In this document: positions 8,096 to 16,289 of the stretch, piece after piece
How positions within the stretch are numbered: the first letter of the stretch is position 1
How the letters are laid out: every line of letters begins with the position of its first letter
Origin: Clostridiales bacterium
GTDB lineage: Bacteria > Bacillota > Clostridia > Christensenellales > Aristaeellaceae
Assembly (NCBI GenBank): GCA_012729115.1
Contig: JAAYDR010000027.1
Coordinates: 1-55,580 of the forward strand
Direction of reading: 5' to 3'
DNA length: 55,580 bases
The notes under the pieces: generated by a model
The model's database searches: none
What the model saw: only the letters and a program-made list of their open reading frames with translations
Told to the model about the DNA's origin: nothing
Program-made: the position numbers and the translations under genes

Positions 8096-9511
8096 TTGCC
8101 TCAAAGGAATATGAACTCGCGCAGAACAGAGATGCCTGCCCAGGAGCCGACGGTTCGTAATCGGAATTTTAATGAGGTGGCTCTGGGCTACACCACTGAG
8201 ATGGCGATGGAAGAAGCAGCCCGCTGCCTTCAATGCAAACATAAGCCTTGCGTACCGTCCTGCCCGGTAGCCATTGACATTCCCGGTTTCATTGCCCGGG
8301 TAGCGGAGGGAGACATGGAGGGAGCCTATGAGATTCTCAGTGCGTCCACGGCCCTTCCGGCGGTTTGCGGACGGGTCTGCCCACAGGAGAACCAATGTGA
8401 AGGCACCTGTGTGCGAGGCCTGAAGGGGGAAAGCGTGGGCATCGGGCGTCTGGAACGCTTTGTTGCAGATTACCACAGGGAGCACAGTAAAAAAGCTCCT
8501 GCTGCAAGCTTCGTCCCAAACGGGCACAAGATGGCGGTCATCGGCGCGGGTCCCAGCGGTCTCACCTGTGCCGGAGAACTGGCAAAGATGGGTTATCAGG
8601 TGACTGTCTTTGAGGCGCTGCATATGGCAGGAGGTGTACTGGTCTACGGCATACCGGAGTTCCGCCTGCCCAAGAGCGTTGTGCAAAGCGAAATCGACGG
8701 GTTAAAGGCTATGGGCGTGGAGATCGTTACCAACGCCGTTATTGGCAAATCCATTACCGTGGACGAGCTCTTTGATATGGGGTATGAAGCGATCTTTATC
8801 GGCAGCGGAGCCGGGCTCCCAAACTTCATGAAGATCCCTGGTGAAAGTCTCAAGGGTGTCTACAGCGCCAACGAGTATCTGACCCGCGTCAACTTAATGA
8901 AAGCATACAAACCGGACAGCACCACCCCCATCCAGAAAAGCCGTCGGGTAGCGGTGGTGGGCGGTGGGAACGTGGCCATGGATGCTGCCCGCTGTGCCTT
9001 ACGCCTTTGGGCGGATTCGGTTTATATTGTATACCGCCGTGGTATGGAGGAGCTGCCTGCGCGGCATGAGGAAGTTGAGCACGCCCAGGAAGAGGGCATC
9101 GTTTTCAAAACCCTTTCCAATCCTGTGGAGGTGCTGGGCGATGAGCAGGGCTGGGTAAAGGGCCTGCGCTGTGTGGAGATGACCCTGGGCGAGCCTGACG
9201 CCAGCGGCCGCCGCAGGCCGGTGGTCAAGGAAGGCAGTGAGTTTACCCTGGATGTGGATACCGTCATCATAGCCATTGGTACAAGCCCCAACCCTCTTTT
9301 GCGCCATACCACGCCTGGGCTTGAAGTGGACCGGCACGGCTGCCTTGTTACCTACGGAGAGGGCGGCAGAACCAGCCGGGAGGGCGTATTTGCCGGGGGT
9401 GATGCCGTCACCGGAGCTGCCACCGTGATTTTGGCCATGGGAGCGGGCAAGAGCGCAGCCGCAGCCATGGACAAGTACATCCGGGAGAAAAACAAGGAAC
9501 AAGATTTATAA
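8096..9511 (+). CDS. nfnB: NAD-dependent reduced ferredoxin:NADP+ oxidoreductase, large subunit
   Basis: The large flavoprotein of NfnAB, homologous to the glutamate synthase small subunit. The N-terminus binds two [4Fe-4S] clusters (CLQCKHKPCVPSCP and CGRVCPQENQCEGTC). An FAD Rossmann motif (GAGPSGLTCAGELA) and an NAD(P) motif (GGGNVAMDAARCA) follow. I chose TTG at 8096, preceded by AAGGAGC about 10 nt upstream, giving 471 residues; ATG 8111 is the alternative. The frame also runs back into nfnA, an overlap with no ribosome-binding site. No glutamate synthase large subunit is nearby, which supports NfnB over GltD. Confidence 0.9.
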   Translation: MPQRNMNSRRTEMPAQEPTVRNRNFNEVALGYTTEMAMEEAARCLQCKHKPCVPSCPVAIDIPGFIARVAEGDMEGAYEILSASTALPAVCGRVCPQENQCEGTCVRGLKGESVGIGRLERFVADYHREHSKKAPAASFVPNGHKMAVIGAGPSGLTCAGELAKMGYQVTVFEALHMAGGVLVYGIPEFRLPKSVVQSEIDGLKAMGVEIVTNAVIGKSITVDELFDMGYEAIFIGSGAGLPNFMKIPGESLKGVYSANEYLTRVNLMKAYKPDSTTPIQKSRRVAVVGGGNVAMDAARCALRLWADSVYIVYRRGMEELPARHEEVEHAQEEGIVFKTLSNPVEVLGDEQGWVKGLRCVEMTLGEPDASGRRRPVVKEGSEFTLDVDTVIIAIGTSPNPLLRHTTPGLEVDRHGCLVTYGEGGRTSREGVFAGGDAVTGAATVILAMGAGKSAAAAMDKYIREKNKEQDL

Positions 9512-10054
9512 AATTTTTTCATAAAGATAGAATTGCCCTTTTCGGAAACGCATCGAACCGACCCTGGTGTATCCAAGCCTATGATACAACCGTAACGCTG
9601 GGGGATTCTCAGAAAAAGCATCAAGGCGGACAGAGGCGATCCCAGTGCTTTTAATGATGTCTTCGGCGGCGGTCATGGCGCGCGTTCCTATTCCCTGACG
9701 CTGAAAGGCGGGATTCACGCACAAGCGATGTACCACTGCGAACGATAAGCCATTTCCCTTCCAACAGCCGGAGGCATACTCGGGGTCACATTTGCCATTC
9801 AGGACGAATACAGCGGCAATTTCGCCATCAATCGCAAACAGATACATGGCCTCGTCTTTGATATCAACTGCGAGCGTTGCTTCATCGGGATAGATATCGT
9901 CCCATTGATCAATGCCCGCAGCATTCATATGATAAATCGCCTTTTGAAACAAAGCGACCACATCCGGTAGATCCTTCATGGTTGCTTTTCGCACAGAACC
10001 CAAAGGGCCATGTTCGCGACCGCGCTTTGCGATTTCATTATCACAGGAAAGCAA
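9506..10054 (-). CDS. GNAT family N-acetyltransferase
   Basis: A GCN5-related acetyltransferase of unknown substrate. The domain starts at VRKATMKDLPDV and contains the acetyl-CoA pyrophosphate loop QRQGIG (residues 118-123), preceded by the VHRLCVNP strand, and a closing LYHRLGYTRVG segment. I chose the TTG at 10054 because GGAGGG precedes it by 7 nt, giving 182 residues. A longer version from ATG 10147 would overlap the stop of the upstream small gene (TAATG), which could mean coupling, but its first 50 residues lie outside the domain. The 3' end overlaps nfnB by 6 nt tail to tail. Confidence 0.85.
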   Translation of the reverse strand: MLSCDNEIAKRGREHGPLGSVRKATMKDLPDVVALFQKAIYHMNAAGIDQWDDIYPDEATLAVDIKDEAMYLFAIDGEIAAVFVLNGKCDPEYASGCWKGNGLSFAVVHRLCVNPAFQRQGIGTRAMTAAEDIIKSTGIASVRLDAFSENPPALRLYHRLGYTRVGSMRFRKGQFYLYEKIL

Positions 10055-10146
10055 GGGGATCCCTCCGCTGCATGTCTTTTGCACTTTTGCACTTATGATA
10101 TTCAATTTACGTAGTAAACAAGGCAGAATCAAGGCTGCGGCGAACA

Positions 10147-10293
10147 TTATTCGCCTTCAGCAACGATTTGCTCCAACACCGCAATAAGGTCTTGAACCGT
10201 ATTCAGCCGCACATTCCGTTCCAAAATATGATTTTTCAGTTCGATCGGGAGAGATTCAAACTTTTCGCGTATTGCAGGATTCACATAGGACAC
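10147..10293 (-). CDS. small conserved-looking protein of unknown function (48 residues)
   Basis: A short, acidic, helix-prone protein containing REKFESLPIELKNHILERNV and ending in a Leu/Ile-rich helix (DLIAVLEQIVAEGE). No cysteine, signal or membrane segment is seen. I favour GTG at 10293, with GAGG 8 nt upstream; ATG at 10299 is too close to that site. It lies between the lysine-transporter ATPase and the acetyltransferase on the same strand. A 7-bp hairpin (10353-10371) separates it from the ATPase gene. Composition and position suggest a real gene, but I do not recognise the family. Confidence 0.55.
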   Translation of the reverse strand: MSYVNPAIREKFESLPIELKNHILERNVRLNTVQDLIAVLEQIVAEGE

Positions 10294-10352
10294 TTCCATC
10301 ACCTCGGCAGTAGGGTTACCACCCGACGGAAATGTATGACAGACTCCGCTTT

Positions 10353-10371
10353 GATGGAATGATGTTCCATC
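10353..10371 (-). other. hairpin after the lysine-transporter ATPase gene
   Basis: GATGGAA and TTCCATC pair perfectly around a 5-nt loop immediately after the ATPase stop codon. No T-tract follows, so it is more likely an mRNA-stability or partial attenuation element than a full terminator. Confidence 0.4.
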
Positions 10372-10373
10372 CA

Positions 10374-11129
10374 CTACCGTTCCAACACCCTGCTCAGGAA
10401 TTCCCGGGTACGTGCTTTCTTGGGGTTGCTGAAGATCTCGTCGGGAGGCGCGTCTTCCTCAATCAACCCGTCATCCATGAAGATTACCCGGTTGGATACA
10501 TCCCTGGCAAAGGCCATTTCATGGGTGACCACCAGCATGGTGAGCCCTGACTTTGCCAAATCCCGCATCACAGCCAGGACCTCACCCACCAGTTCAGGAT
10601 CCAGCGCGCTGGTGGGCTCGTCAAACAGAAGGACCTCAGGGTCCATGGCCAGCGCGCGGGCTATGGCTACCCGCTGTTTTTGGCCGCCGGAGAGTTGGGC
10701 AGGACGGGCGTTTTGGTAGGGAGCCATGCCCACTTTCTCCAAATAATGGAGCGCCTTTTCTTGGGCCTCTTTCTTGCTGCGGCCCAGTACCCGCTGTTGG
10801 CCCGCCATGCAGTTTCCCAGCACCGTCATATTGCCAAACAAATTGAAGGATTGAAACACCATGCCCACTTTGGCACGGTATTGAGCTCTGCCAAGAGCGG
10901 TGTCCGCATTTTCTCCGTGAAACAGAACCTTGCCCGCGGTGGGCTCCTCCAGAAAGTTAATGCAGCGCAGCAATGTGCTTTTTCCGGAGCCGGAAGCGCC
11001 GATAATGCATACCACATCACCCTCTGAAACAGAGAAGGTGATGTCTTTAAGCACGGGATGATCTCCAAAGCTCTTGCCCAGATGTTCCACAGCCAGGATG
11101 GGAGAGCCGGCACTGTTATTATTTTCCAT
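10374..11129 (-). CDS. amino-acid (predicted lysine) ABC importer, ATP-binding protein
   Basis: A GlnQ/HisP-type ATPase of 251 residues. The Walker A motif GASGSGKST is at residues 44-52, the Q-loop at QSFNLFG, the signature LSGGQ at 146-150, Walker B at LLFDEP (167-172), and the switch histidine lies in VVTHEM. It would energise uptake together with the permease and binding protein encoded upstream; its start overlaps the permease by 11 nt. The family is specific for polar amino acids, and the lysine riboswitch ahead of the operon points to lysine. Confidence 0.93.
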   Translation of the reverse strand: MENNNSAGSPILAVEHLGKSFGDHPVLKDITFSVSEGDVVCIIGASGSGKSTLLRCINFLEEPTAGKVLFHGENADTALGRAQYRAKVGMVFQSFNLFGNMTVLGNCMAGQQRVLGRSKKEAQEKALHYLEKVGMAPYQNARPAQLSGGQKQRVAIARALAMDPEVLLFDEPTSALDPELVGEVLAVMRDLAKSGLTMLVVTHEMAFARDVSNRVIFMDDGLIEEDAPPDEIFSNPKKARTREFLSRVLER

Positions 11130-11907
11130 ACGGTTGCTCCTCTCCTGTTATGCGAATCATGCTCTTGCTGTGGCTTTGTGAACCCATGATGGTATAGCTG
11201 CTTTTACCATCCATCTTTTTTTCCACCAGGCGCAGCAACCTGGTGATGGTGAAGGTCAGCGCCAGGTAGATGCAGGCGGTTACAAAAAACACCTCAAAAT
11301 AGCGCAGGTAGGTGCCTGCCGCAGACTTGCTCATAAAGAACAGCTCACCAAAGGAGATCACGTTCAGCACGCTGGAATCCTTAATATTGACCACAAATTC
11401 ATTACCGATGGAGGGCATGATGTTGCGCACGGCCTGGTGCAGAATCACATATACCATGCTCTGCCAATGGGTCATGCCAATGGCTTGGGCGGCCTCCCTT
11501 TGTCCCCTGTCCACGCTCAGGATGCCGCCGCGGATGATCTCCGCCATGTAGGCCCCTGTATTGATGGACACGATGAAGATAGCGGCGAAAACCACCGGCA
11601 TATTCAGCTTTAAATACTGAGCCGAACCATAATAGATGACCATGGCCTGCACGATCATAGGGGTGCCGCGAAACACCTCAATATAGATGCTCATCAGAAT
11701 GGATAAGGCCTTAACGGGGATCCTCTTGAGAATCGGGTCCTTGGGCAGCACCGGGATGGTGCGCAGGATTGCCACCAACAGCCCCAGCAGAAAACCCATA
11801 ACCGTGCCGGTCAGGGCTACCAGCAGAGTGTAGCCGGTGCCTTGTAAGAATAGCGCGCCGTACTTGTCGAGGATGAGGGCGACCCACCCAAAAAAATCTG
11901 AGGGCAT
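11119..11907 (-). CDS. amino-acid (predicted lysine) ABC importer, permease
   Basis: A HisM/GlnP-type permease of 262 residues with several hydrophobic helices and the cytoplasmic EAA loop ([15 protein letters not shown]) that docks on the ATPase. Members usually work as dimers. The only permease gene here implies a homodimer. ATG at 11907 is preceded by AAGGAGG. It lies 34 nt after the binding-protein gene and overlaps the ATPase gene. Confidence 0.92.
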   Translation of the reverse strand: MPSDFFGWVALILDKYGALFLQGTGYTLLVALTGTVMGFLLGLLVAILRTIPVLPKDPILKRIPVKALSILMSIYIEVFRGTPMIVQAMVIYYGSAQYLKLNMPVVFAAIFIVSINTGAYMAEIIRGGILSVDRGQREAAQAIGMTHWQSMVYVILHQAVRNIMPSIGNEFVVNIKDSSVLNVISFGELFFMSKSAAGTYLRYFEVFFVTACIYLALTFTITRLLRLVEKKMDGKSSYTIMGSQSHSKSMIRITGEEQPYGK

Positions 11908-11941
11908 CAGGGAGCCTCCTTAGGGGACTCAGCCCCCATTC

Positions 11942-12754
11942 TCATTCGTCCTGGTTGAGGGGCTGGCGGTCTGTAGCATCCAGCATCATCTGAATGCGGG
12001 TTTCATGGTCAATGCCGCTTAAGATCTGGTTGATATCGGCAGTCAGCGGGCTGCCCTTTTGCAGTCCCACGGCGATGGACACATCGGCCTGGGAAGCCTG
12101 GAAGCCCTGGCCTTCATCAAATAACACATAGGTCAAATCGGGGTTGGCCTTGGTATCCGCTTCCGCACCGGGACGCTCGGCAACATAACCGTCGATCACG
12201 CCGCTTTGCAGAGCCACGACCATGGCGGGGAAGGTATCCATGGCATTGAGGCGGTTGACGCCGGGGATTTGATCAATGACGGTGTAGTGGAAAGTATTGA
12301 GTTGGCCGGTGATGTTGGCACCGGAGAGTTCAGCTAGAGATTTTGCAGAGGCAAAAGGGCTGTCCTTACGCACCACCACCACCAGATCGCTGGAGTAGTA
12401 AGGATCGGAAAAATCCAAGGTAGCTTTGCGTTCCTCGGTGGGGCTCATGCCCGCAATGATGGCGTCAAACAAGCCGCTGGTAACGCCCATGGGGAGGCCG
12501 TCCCATTCGGTCTTGACAATGACCAGCTCCTTGCCCAGACCCTCGGCAATCTGACGGGCGATCTGCACGTCGTAGCCGTCCGCGTAGCCCTGACCGCCTT
12601 CGATGGGCACGGTGAAATCGTTGGGTTCAGACTGGGTCCAGTTAAAGGGTGCGTAGTTACATTCCATTCCCACACGGAAAGTGCCTTCCGCCAGGGCCAG
12701 AGAGGACATGAGGATCATCAGGACTACAAGAGACAATGCCAACAGTTTTTTCAT
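11942..12754 (-). CDS. amino-acid (predicted lysine) ABC importer, substrate-binding protein
   Basis: A family 3 extracellular solute-binding protein of 270 residues. A classical signal peptide ends at LALA before EGTFRVGMECNYAPF. The body has the expected FSDPYYSSDLVVVVRKDS segment and a GYVAERPGAE region. There is no lipobox cysteine at the cleavage site, unusual for a monoderm. I chose ATG 12754, with AAGGAGG about 8 nt upstream; an ATG-like start ten codons earlier lacks a site. It is the first gene after the lysine riboswitch, the main evidence for lysine as ligand. Confidence 0.9.
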   Translation of the reverse strand: MKKLLALSLVVLMILMSSLALAEGTFRVGMECNYAPFNWTQSEPNDFTVPIEGGQGYADGYDVQIARQIAEGLGKELVIVKTEWDGLPMGVTSGLFDAIIAGMSPTEERKATLDFSDPYYSSDLVVVVRKDSPFASAKSLAELSGANITGQLNTFHYTVIDQIPGVNRLNAMDTFPAMVVALQSGVIDGYVAERPGAEADTKANPDLTYVLFDEGQGFQASQADVSIAVGLQKGSPLTADINQILSGIDHETRIQMMLDATDRQPLNQDE

Positions 12755-12782
12755 GGGGAATCCTCCTTCATCATGTGCATGC

Positions 12783-12817
12783 AAAAAGCAGTGACAGCAT
12801 GGACGCTATCACTGCTT
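12783..12817 (-). terminator. expression-platform terminator of the lysine riboswitch
   Basis: On the minus strand a 12-bp stem (AGCAGTGATAGC with GCTGTCACTGCT, one G-U pair) is followed by five U residues. It lies between aptamer and first start codon, consistent with transcription termination when lysine is bound. Confidence 0.85.
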
Positions 12818-12838
12818 CTATCCATAGATAAAAACTGT

Positions 12839-13004
12839 AGAATAGCGCCCCACGGCAAGCCGTGACAGTCAGCGAGATCTTCTCCCGTTGCCCAACAAAA
12901 GGCCTTCAACATTGCCTTTCATTTCGGCGGCCATCCCTTTTGCTCATGCTCCACGCTTGTTGAAAGCTCCCATGAGGGACTGATGAGGGCCGCGCCTCTA
13001 TTCT
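12839..13004 (-). ncRNA. lysine riboswitch (L-box) aptamer
   Basis: The minus strand shows the conserved L-box landmarks in order: P1 strand AGAATAG, then GAGGCGCGG, CATCAGT, a GGGATGGCCGCCGAAATG segment, TTGTTGGG, ACTGTCACGGC, and GGGGCGCTATTCT closing P1. The length of 166 nt fits the five-helix aptamer. A terminator follows at 12783-12817 and a promoter precedes at 13040-13067, so lysine would shut off the downstream transporter. An additional 9-bp hairpin (13005-13030) sits just before P1. Confidence 0.92.
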
Positions 13005-13030
13005 ATCGGGATACCGGAGGATATCCCGAT
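13005..13030 (-). other. 5' hairpin preceding the lysine aptamer
   Basis: ATCGGGATA and TATCCCGAT form a perfect 9-bp stem with an 8-nt loop between the promoter and P1. It may protect the 5' end of the transcript. Confidence 0.6.
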
Positions 13031-13039
13031 TTCTCTTTC

Positions 13040-13067
13040 ATTGTACAGGCAATCCGACTGGTGTCAA
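13040..13067 (-). promoter_or_regulatory. sigma-A promoter of the lysine riboswitch transcript
   Basis: On the minus strand a perfect TTGACA (13067-13062) and TACAAT (13045-13040) are 16 nt apart. Between this promoter and tex (13068-13150) I see no further gene; GGAGG-ATAAATG on the plus strand is discussed under findings. Confidence 0.8.
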
Positions 13068-13150
13068 TGGGTAAATGTTAAAAACACGGGAAAAAGACAA
13101 TCGGCGATAACAGGAGGATAAATGTCGCAACAACGGCCAGGCCGGCAGGC

Positions 13151-15313
13151 TTACGCAGGAGCCTTGGGGGGCAGCATGGTCAGCGCGATGCGCATGCGTT
13201 TTACATCCACCTCCACTACCCAGACCTTGACCACATCGCCTACCTTTACTACCTCACTGGGGTGCTTGATAAAGCGATTGACCATGCGGCTGATATGCAC
13301 CAGGCCGTCCTGATGGACGCCAATGTCCACAAACGCACCAAAATCGATGACGTTGCGCACCGTGCCCATCAGTTCCATACCGGGCTGGATGTCCTTGATG
13401 TCCAACACGTCTGTGCGTAAAATGGGCTTGGGAAGATCGTCGCGAGGGTCGCGGCCCGGCTTTTGCAGCTCCCGCAGGATGTCCTTGAGGGTGGGTTCAC
13501 CCACACCCAATTGGTCTGCGATGGCCGCAATTCCCTTTTCTTCGGCCCGTTTTTGCAGGTCTTGGAGTTTGCCCAAACGGACATCCTCCAGCTTGTAACC
13601 CAGAGTATCCAGCAATGCTTTCGCCGCATCATAACTCTCCGGGTGAACAGCAGTGGCATCCAGCACGTTTTTGCTGTCCCGGAAACGGAGGAACCCGGCG
13701 CATTGCTCAAAGGCCTTGGGTCCCAGCTTGCTTACCTTTTTCAGCTGGGCACGGCTTAAAAGACCATTTTCGTCCCGGAAAGCGACGATATTTTTGGCCA
13801 GAGAGGGGCCGATGCCCGCCACATGGGACAGCAAAGCAGCGGATGCCGTGCTGACTTCTACGCCTACGCTGTTGACGCATGCTTCTACCACGCCGCCCAA
13901 GGCCTCCTCCAGTTGACTTTCTTTCAGATCATGCTGATACTGACCTACACCGATTGCCTTGGGATCGATCTTCACCAGCTCAGCCAAAGGATCCTGCATA
14001 CGCCGGGCAATGCTGACCGCGCTGCGCAGGGATACGTCAAACTGTGGGAATTCCTCTGCGGCCAGTTTGCTGGCGGAGTACACGCTGGCCCCTGCCTCGC
14101 TGACAATCATATAGGCGGTTCCCTTGGGCAGCTCCGGCAGGAGGGAGGCGATGAACTGCTCTGCCTCCCGTGAGGCTGTGCCGTTGCCTATGGCAATGGC
14201 GGTCACCCCATGCTTGTGGCACATTTGCAGAATTTCCTGTTTGGCTCGGGCTTTTGCGGCATCCATCCCGGGCAATGTAAAATGGCCCACTCCGGTGTCC
14301 AGCACCTTGCCATTTTCATCTACCACAGCCAGTTTGCACCCGGTACGAAAGCCCGGGTCCACCCCCAGGGTAACTCGGCCCTTCACAGGAGGAGCCATCA
14401 ATAGTTGGTGAAGATTCTTTCCAAACACATGGATGGCGGATGTGCTGGCTTTTTCGGTAAGCTCGGCGCGGACCTCCCTTTCGATGCTGGGTTGGATAAG
14501 CCTTGTCCAGGCATCCTGGGCGCAAATCCGCACCTGGGCCGTGGTGATGCTGCCATCTCGAACAAATGCCTTCTCCAGCACTTGAATCGATGCCAGATCC
14601 TGCATCTTGATGGAGACCTTCAGAAATTCTTCTCTTTCTCCCCGGTTGATGGCCAGCACCCGGTGACCGGGGATGGTACGCACCTCCTGGGAAAATTCAT
14701 AGTACATGCTGTAAACGCTGTCCTCATCCTTTGCCTTCCTGCTTTCGATGACTCCGGTGCGGAAGGCCAGTTCACGCAAGGCTTTGCGTACGTCCGCATC
14801 ATCGCTCATCTGCTCGGCCAGGATGTCCCGGGCTCCTTGGAGAGCGTCTTGGGCACTTAAAACGTCCTTCTCTTCGTTAATGAAGGGGGATGCGAGGTCA
14901 TCAAGGGAGCCCGTTTTAAGATTCTGCATCATCAGTTGGAGAGCCAGCGGCTCAAGACCCTTTTCCTTGGCAATGGTTGCCCGGGTGCGGCGCTTGGGTT
15001 TATAGGGGCGGTATATGTCCTCCAACTCCGCCAGGGTGTTGGCGGAGGCCAGCTTTTGGGAAAGTTCATCCGTCAGGTTGCCCTGCTCAGTCAGGACGTT
15101 TTGAATCTCCTCCCGACGCTTGTCCAATCCTCGCAGGTATTGCAGCCGCTCATATATTTCCCTAAGCACCTGATCGTCCAGGGAGTCGGTCTGCTCCTTG
15201 CGGTAGCGGGCAATGAATGGAATTGTGTTACCATCGTCGATCAAAGCGATGATGTTTTGGCATTGGGTTGGTTTCAGTTGAAACTCTTGGCATAAAAGCG
15301 CGGGTATGTTCAC
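13151..15313 (-). CDS. tex: Tex family transcription accessory / RNA-binding protein
   Basis: A large nucleic-acid-binding protein of 720 residues, matching Tex. In order it has an N-terminal helical domain, a YqgF/RNase H-like domain (VTLGVDPGFRTGCKLAVVDE and IAIGNGTASREAEQF), helix-hairpin-helix segments (LSHVAGIGPSLAKNIVAFRD), and a C-terminal S1 domain (GMELMGTVRNVIDFGAFVDIG). Tex has roles in transcription fidelity and RNA surveillance in several bacteria. The start is GTG at 15313 with AGGAT 8 nt upstream. It is divergent from rplJ; an extended -10 (TGGTATACT) lies at 15361-15366 on the minus strand. Confidence 0.95.
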   Translation of the reverse strand: MNIPALLCQEFQLKPTQCQNIIALIDDGNTIPFIARYRKEQTDSLDDQVLREIYERLQYLRGLDKRREEIQNVLTEQGNLTDELSQKLASANTLAELEDIYRPYKPKRRTRATIAKEKGLEPLALQLMMQNLKTGSLDDLASPFINEEKDVLSAQDALQGARDILAEQMSDDADVRKALRELAFRTGVIESRKAKDEDSVYSMYYEFSQEVRTIPGHRVLAINRGEREEFLKVSIKMQDLASIQVLEKAFVRDGSITTAQVRICAQDAWTRLIQPSIEREVRAELTEKASTSAIHVFGKNLHQLLMAPPVKGRVTLGVDPGFRTGCKLAVVDENGKVLDTGVGHFTLPGMDAAKARAKQEILQMCHKHGVTAIAIGNGTASREAEQFIASLLPELPKGTAYMIVSEAGASVYSASKLAAEEFPQFDVSLRSAVSIARRMQDPLAELVKIDPKAIGVGQYQHDLKESQLEEALGGVVEACVNSVGVEVSTASAALLSHVAGIGPSLAKNIVAFRDENGLLSRAQLKKVSKLGPKAFEQCAGFLRFRDSKNVLDATAVHPESYDAAKALLDTLGYKLEDVRLGKLQDLQKRAEEKGIAAIADQLGVGEPTLKDILRELQKPGRDPRDDLPKPILRTDVLDIKDIQPGMELMGTVRNVIDFGAFVDIGVHQDGLVHISRMVNRFIKHPSEVVKVGDVVKVWVVEVDVKRMRIALTMLPPKAPA

Positions 15314-15360
15314 GGACTACATCCTTTCACAATGGACTGGGATGGGCTTTGGCCCTTATC

Positions 15361-15366
15361 AGTATA
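15361..15366 (-). promoter_or_regulatory. extended -10 element upstream of tex
   Basis: TGGTATACT reads on the minus strand about 48 nt before the tex GTG. No good -35 is visible, as is usual for extended -10 promoters. Confidence 0.4.
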
Positions 15367-15408
15367 CCATGCGTTGCATATTATCGCCAGATTTCCCACA
15401 GAGGCTCC

Positions 15409-15472
15409 AGATGGGGTCTGGGTCCGGCATAGGAAATATAGGAACCGACCCATCTTTATCCCGGCTTTTTTT
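15409..15472 (+). other. terminator-like inverted repeat in the tex-rplJ intergenic region
   Basis: AGATGGG (15409-15415) and CCCATCT (15449-15455) can pair, extended by inner GGTCC/GGAACC-type pairing, and seven T residues follow at 15466-15472. No plus-strand gene precedes it. It could end an unannotated short RNA or be fortuitous. Confidence 0.3.
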
Positions 15473-15492
15473 CCAACATCGCAGCAAAACCC

Positions 15493-15520
15493 TTGACATC
15501 TTGCAATGTTCTGTTATAAT
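15493..15520 (+). promoter_or_regulatory. sigma-A promoter of rplJ-rplL
   Basis: A perfect TTGACA (15493-15498) and a perfect TATAAT (15515-15520) are 16 nt apart. This is the strongest-looking promoter in the window, as expected for ribosomal protein genes. Confidence 0.85.
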
Positions 15521-15545
15521 CATTTACGATTCTTTGGAAACCTAT

Positions 15546-15674
15546 GCCGAAGACAGCGGGTTTGAAGTGGTTCCCACTTCGATAATGAAGCCAAAAGCTT
15601 TCCCGCCGAGGTGTAAGGCGGGAGCTACTCCCTTTGCGAGAAATCGCCCTTGCGCCTGCAAGGGTTTTCTTTTT
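15546..15674 (+). ncRNA. ribosomal protein L10 leader
   Basis: The leader contains the conserved GCCGAAGACAGCGGG element and its partner CCCGCCGAGGTGT, which form the kink-turn-bearing L10-(L12)4 binding site known from Bacillota. It ends in an intrinsic terminator at 15647-15674. Excess L10 is expected to stabilise the terminating form and lower rplJ-rplL expression. Confidence 0.88.
15647..15674 (+). terminator. attenuator of the L10 leader
   Basis: CCCTTGC (15647-15653) and GCAAGGG (15658-15664) form a perfect 7-bp stem with a GCCT loop, followed by TTTTCTTTTT. It precedes the rplJ ATG by 34 nt. Confidence 0.85.
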
Positions 15675-15708
15675 GGAATCGACAGCATTTCAAAAAGGAG
15701 GTGTACCC

Positions 15709-16218
15709 ATGAGTAAAAATCTTGAGGTCAAAAAACAGGTTGTCGCGGAAATCGTCAAGAAGTTCCAGGACGCCCAAAGCGTTGTGATTGTGAAGTACAG
15801 CGGGTTGACCGTTGAAAACGCAACGGCGCTGCGTGAACAGTTCCGGGCCAACGGAGTGGACTACTGCGTGCTGAAGAACACGCTGGTTCGCCGGGCGCTC
15901 AACGAGCTGAAGATCGAAGGGCTGGACGATGTGCTGAACGGGCCTTCAGCCTTTGCCTTTGGCATGCAGGACCCTGTCTCCCCCGCCAAGGTGGTCAACG
16001 ACTTCCTCCAAAAGAGCAAGTCTACGGCGCTGGAGTTTAAGGCCGGTTTGCTTGGCAAAGAGTTGATGAATGTCGAGCAGGTGAAAGCCCTTGCCGAGAC
16101 CCCCAGCCGTGAAGTATTGCTGGCTCGCCTGGTTGGCAGCTTGCAAAGCAGCATCGCCGGGTTCGTCCGCGTTTTGGATGCCATTGCCAAGAAGAATGGC
16201 GAAGCGCCTGCCGCTTAA
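15709..16218 (+). CDS. rplJ: 50S ribosomal protein L10
   Basis: L10 anchors the L7/L12 stalk to 23S rRNA. The 169 residues begin MSKNLEVKKQVVAEIVKKF and contain the typical VVIVKYSGLTV and YCVLKNTLVRRAL segments, with a C-terminal helix for L7/L12 binding. The ATG at 15709 follows AAAGGAGG by 8 nt; an in-frame extension upstream runs through the attenuator and is rejected. The gene pairs with rplL 71 nt downstream. Unusually, rplK-rplA are not immediately upstream. Confidence 0.97.
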   Translation: MSKNLEVKKQVVAEIVKKFQDAQSVVIVKYSGLTVENATALREQFRANGVDYCVLKNTLVRRALNELKIEGLDDVLNGPSAFAFGMQDPVSPAKVVNDFLQKSKSTALEFKAGLLGKELMNVEQVKALAETPSREVLLARLVGSLQSSIAGFVRVLDAIAKKNGEAPAA

Positions 16219-16289
16219 GAATTTTCGCCCCGCGGAAACACTGTTTCCGATGATCCCATGAATTGATAGACGAATTGGAGGGTAAACCC

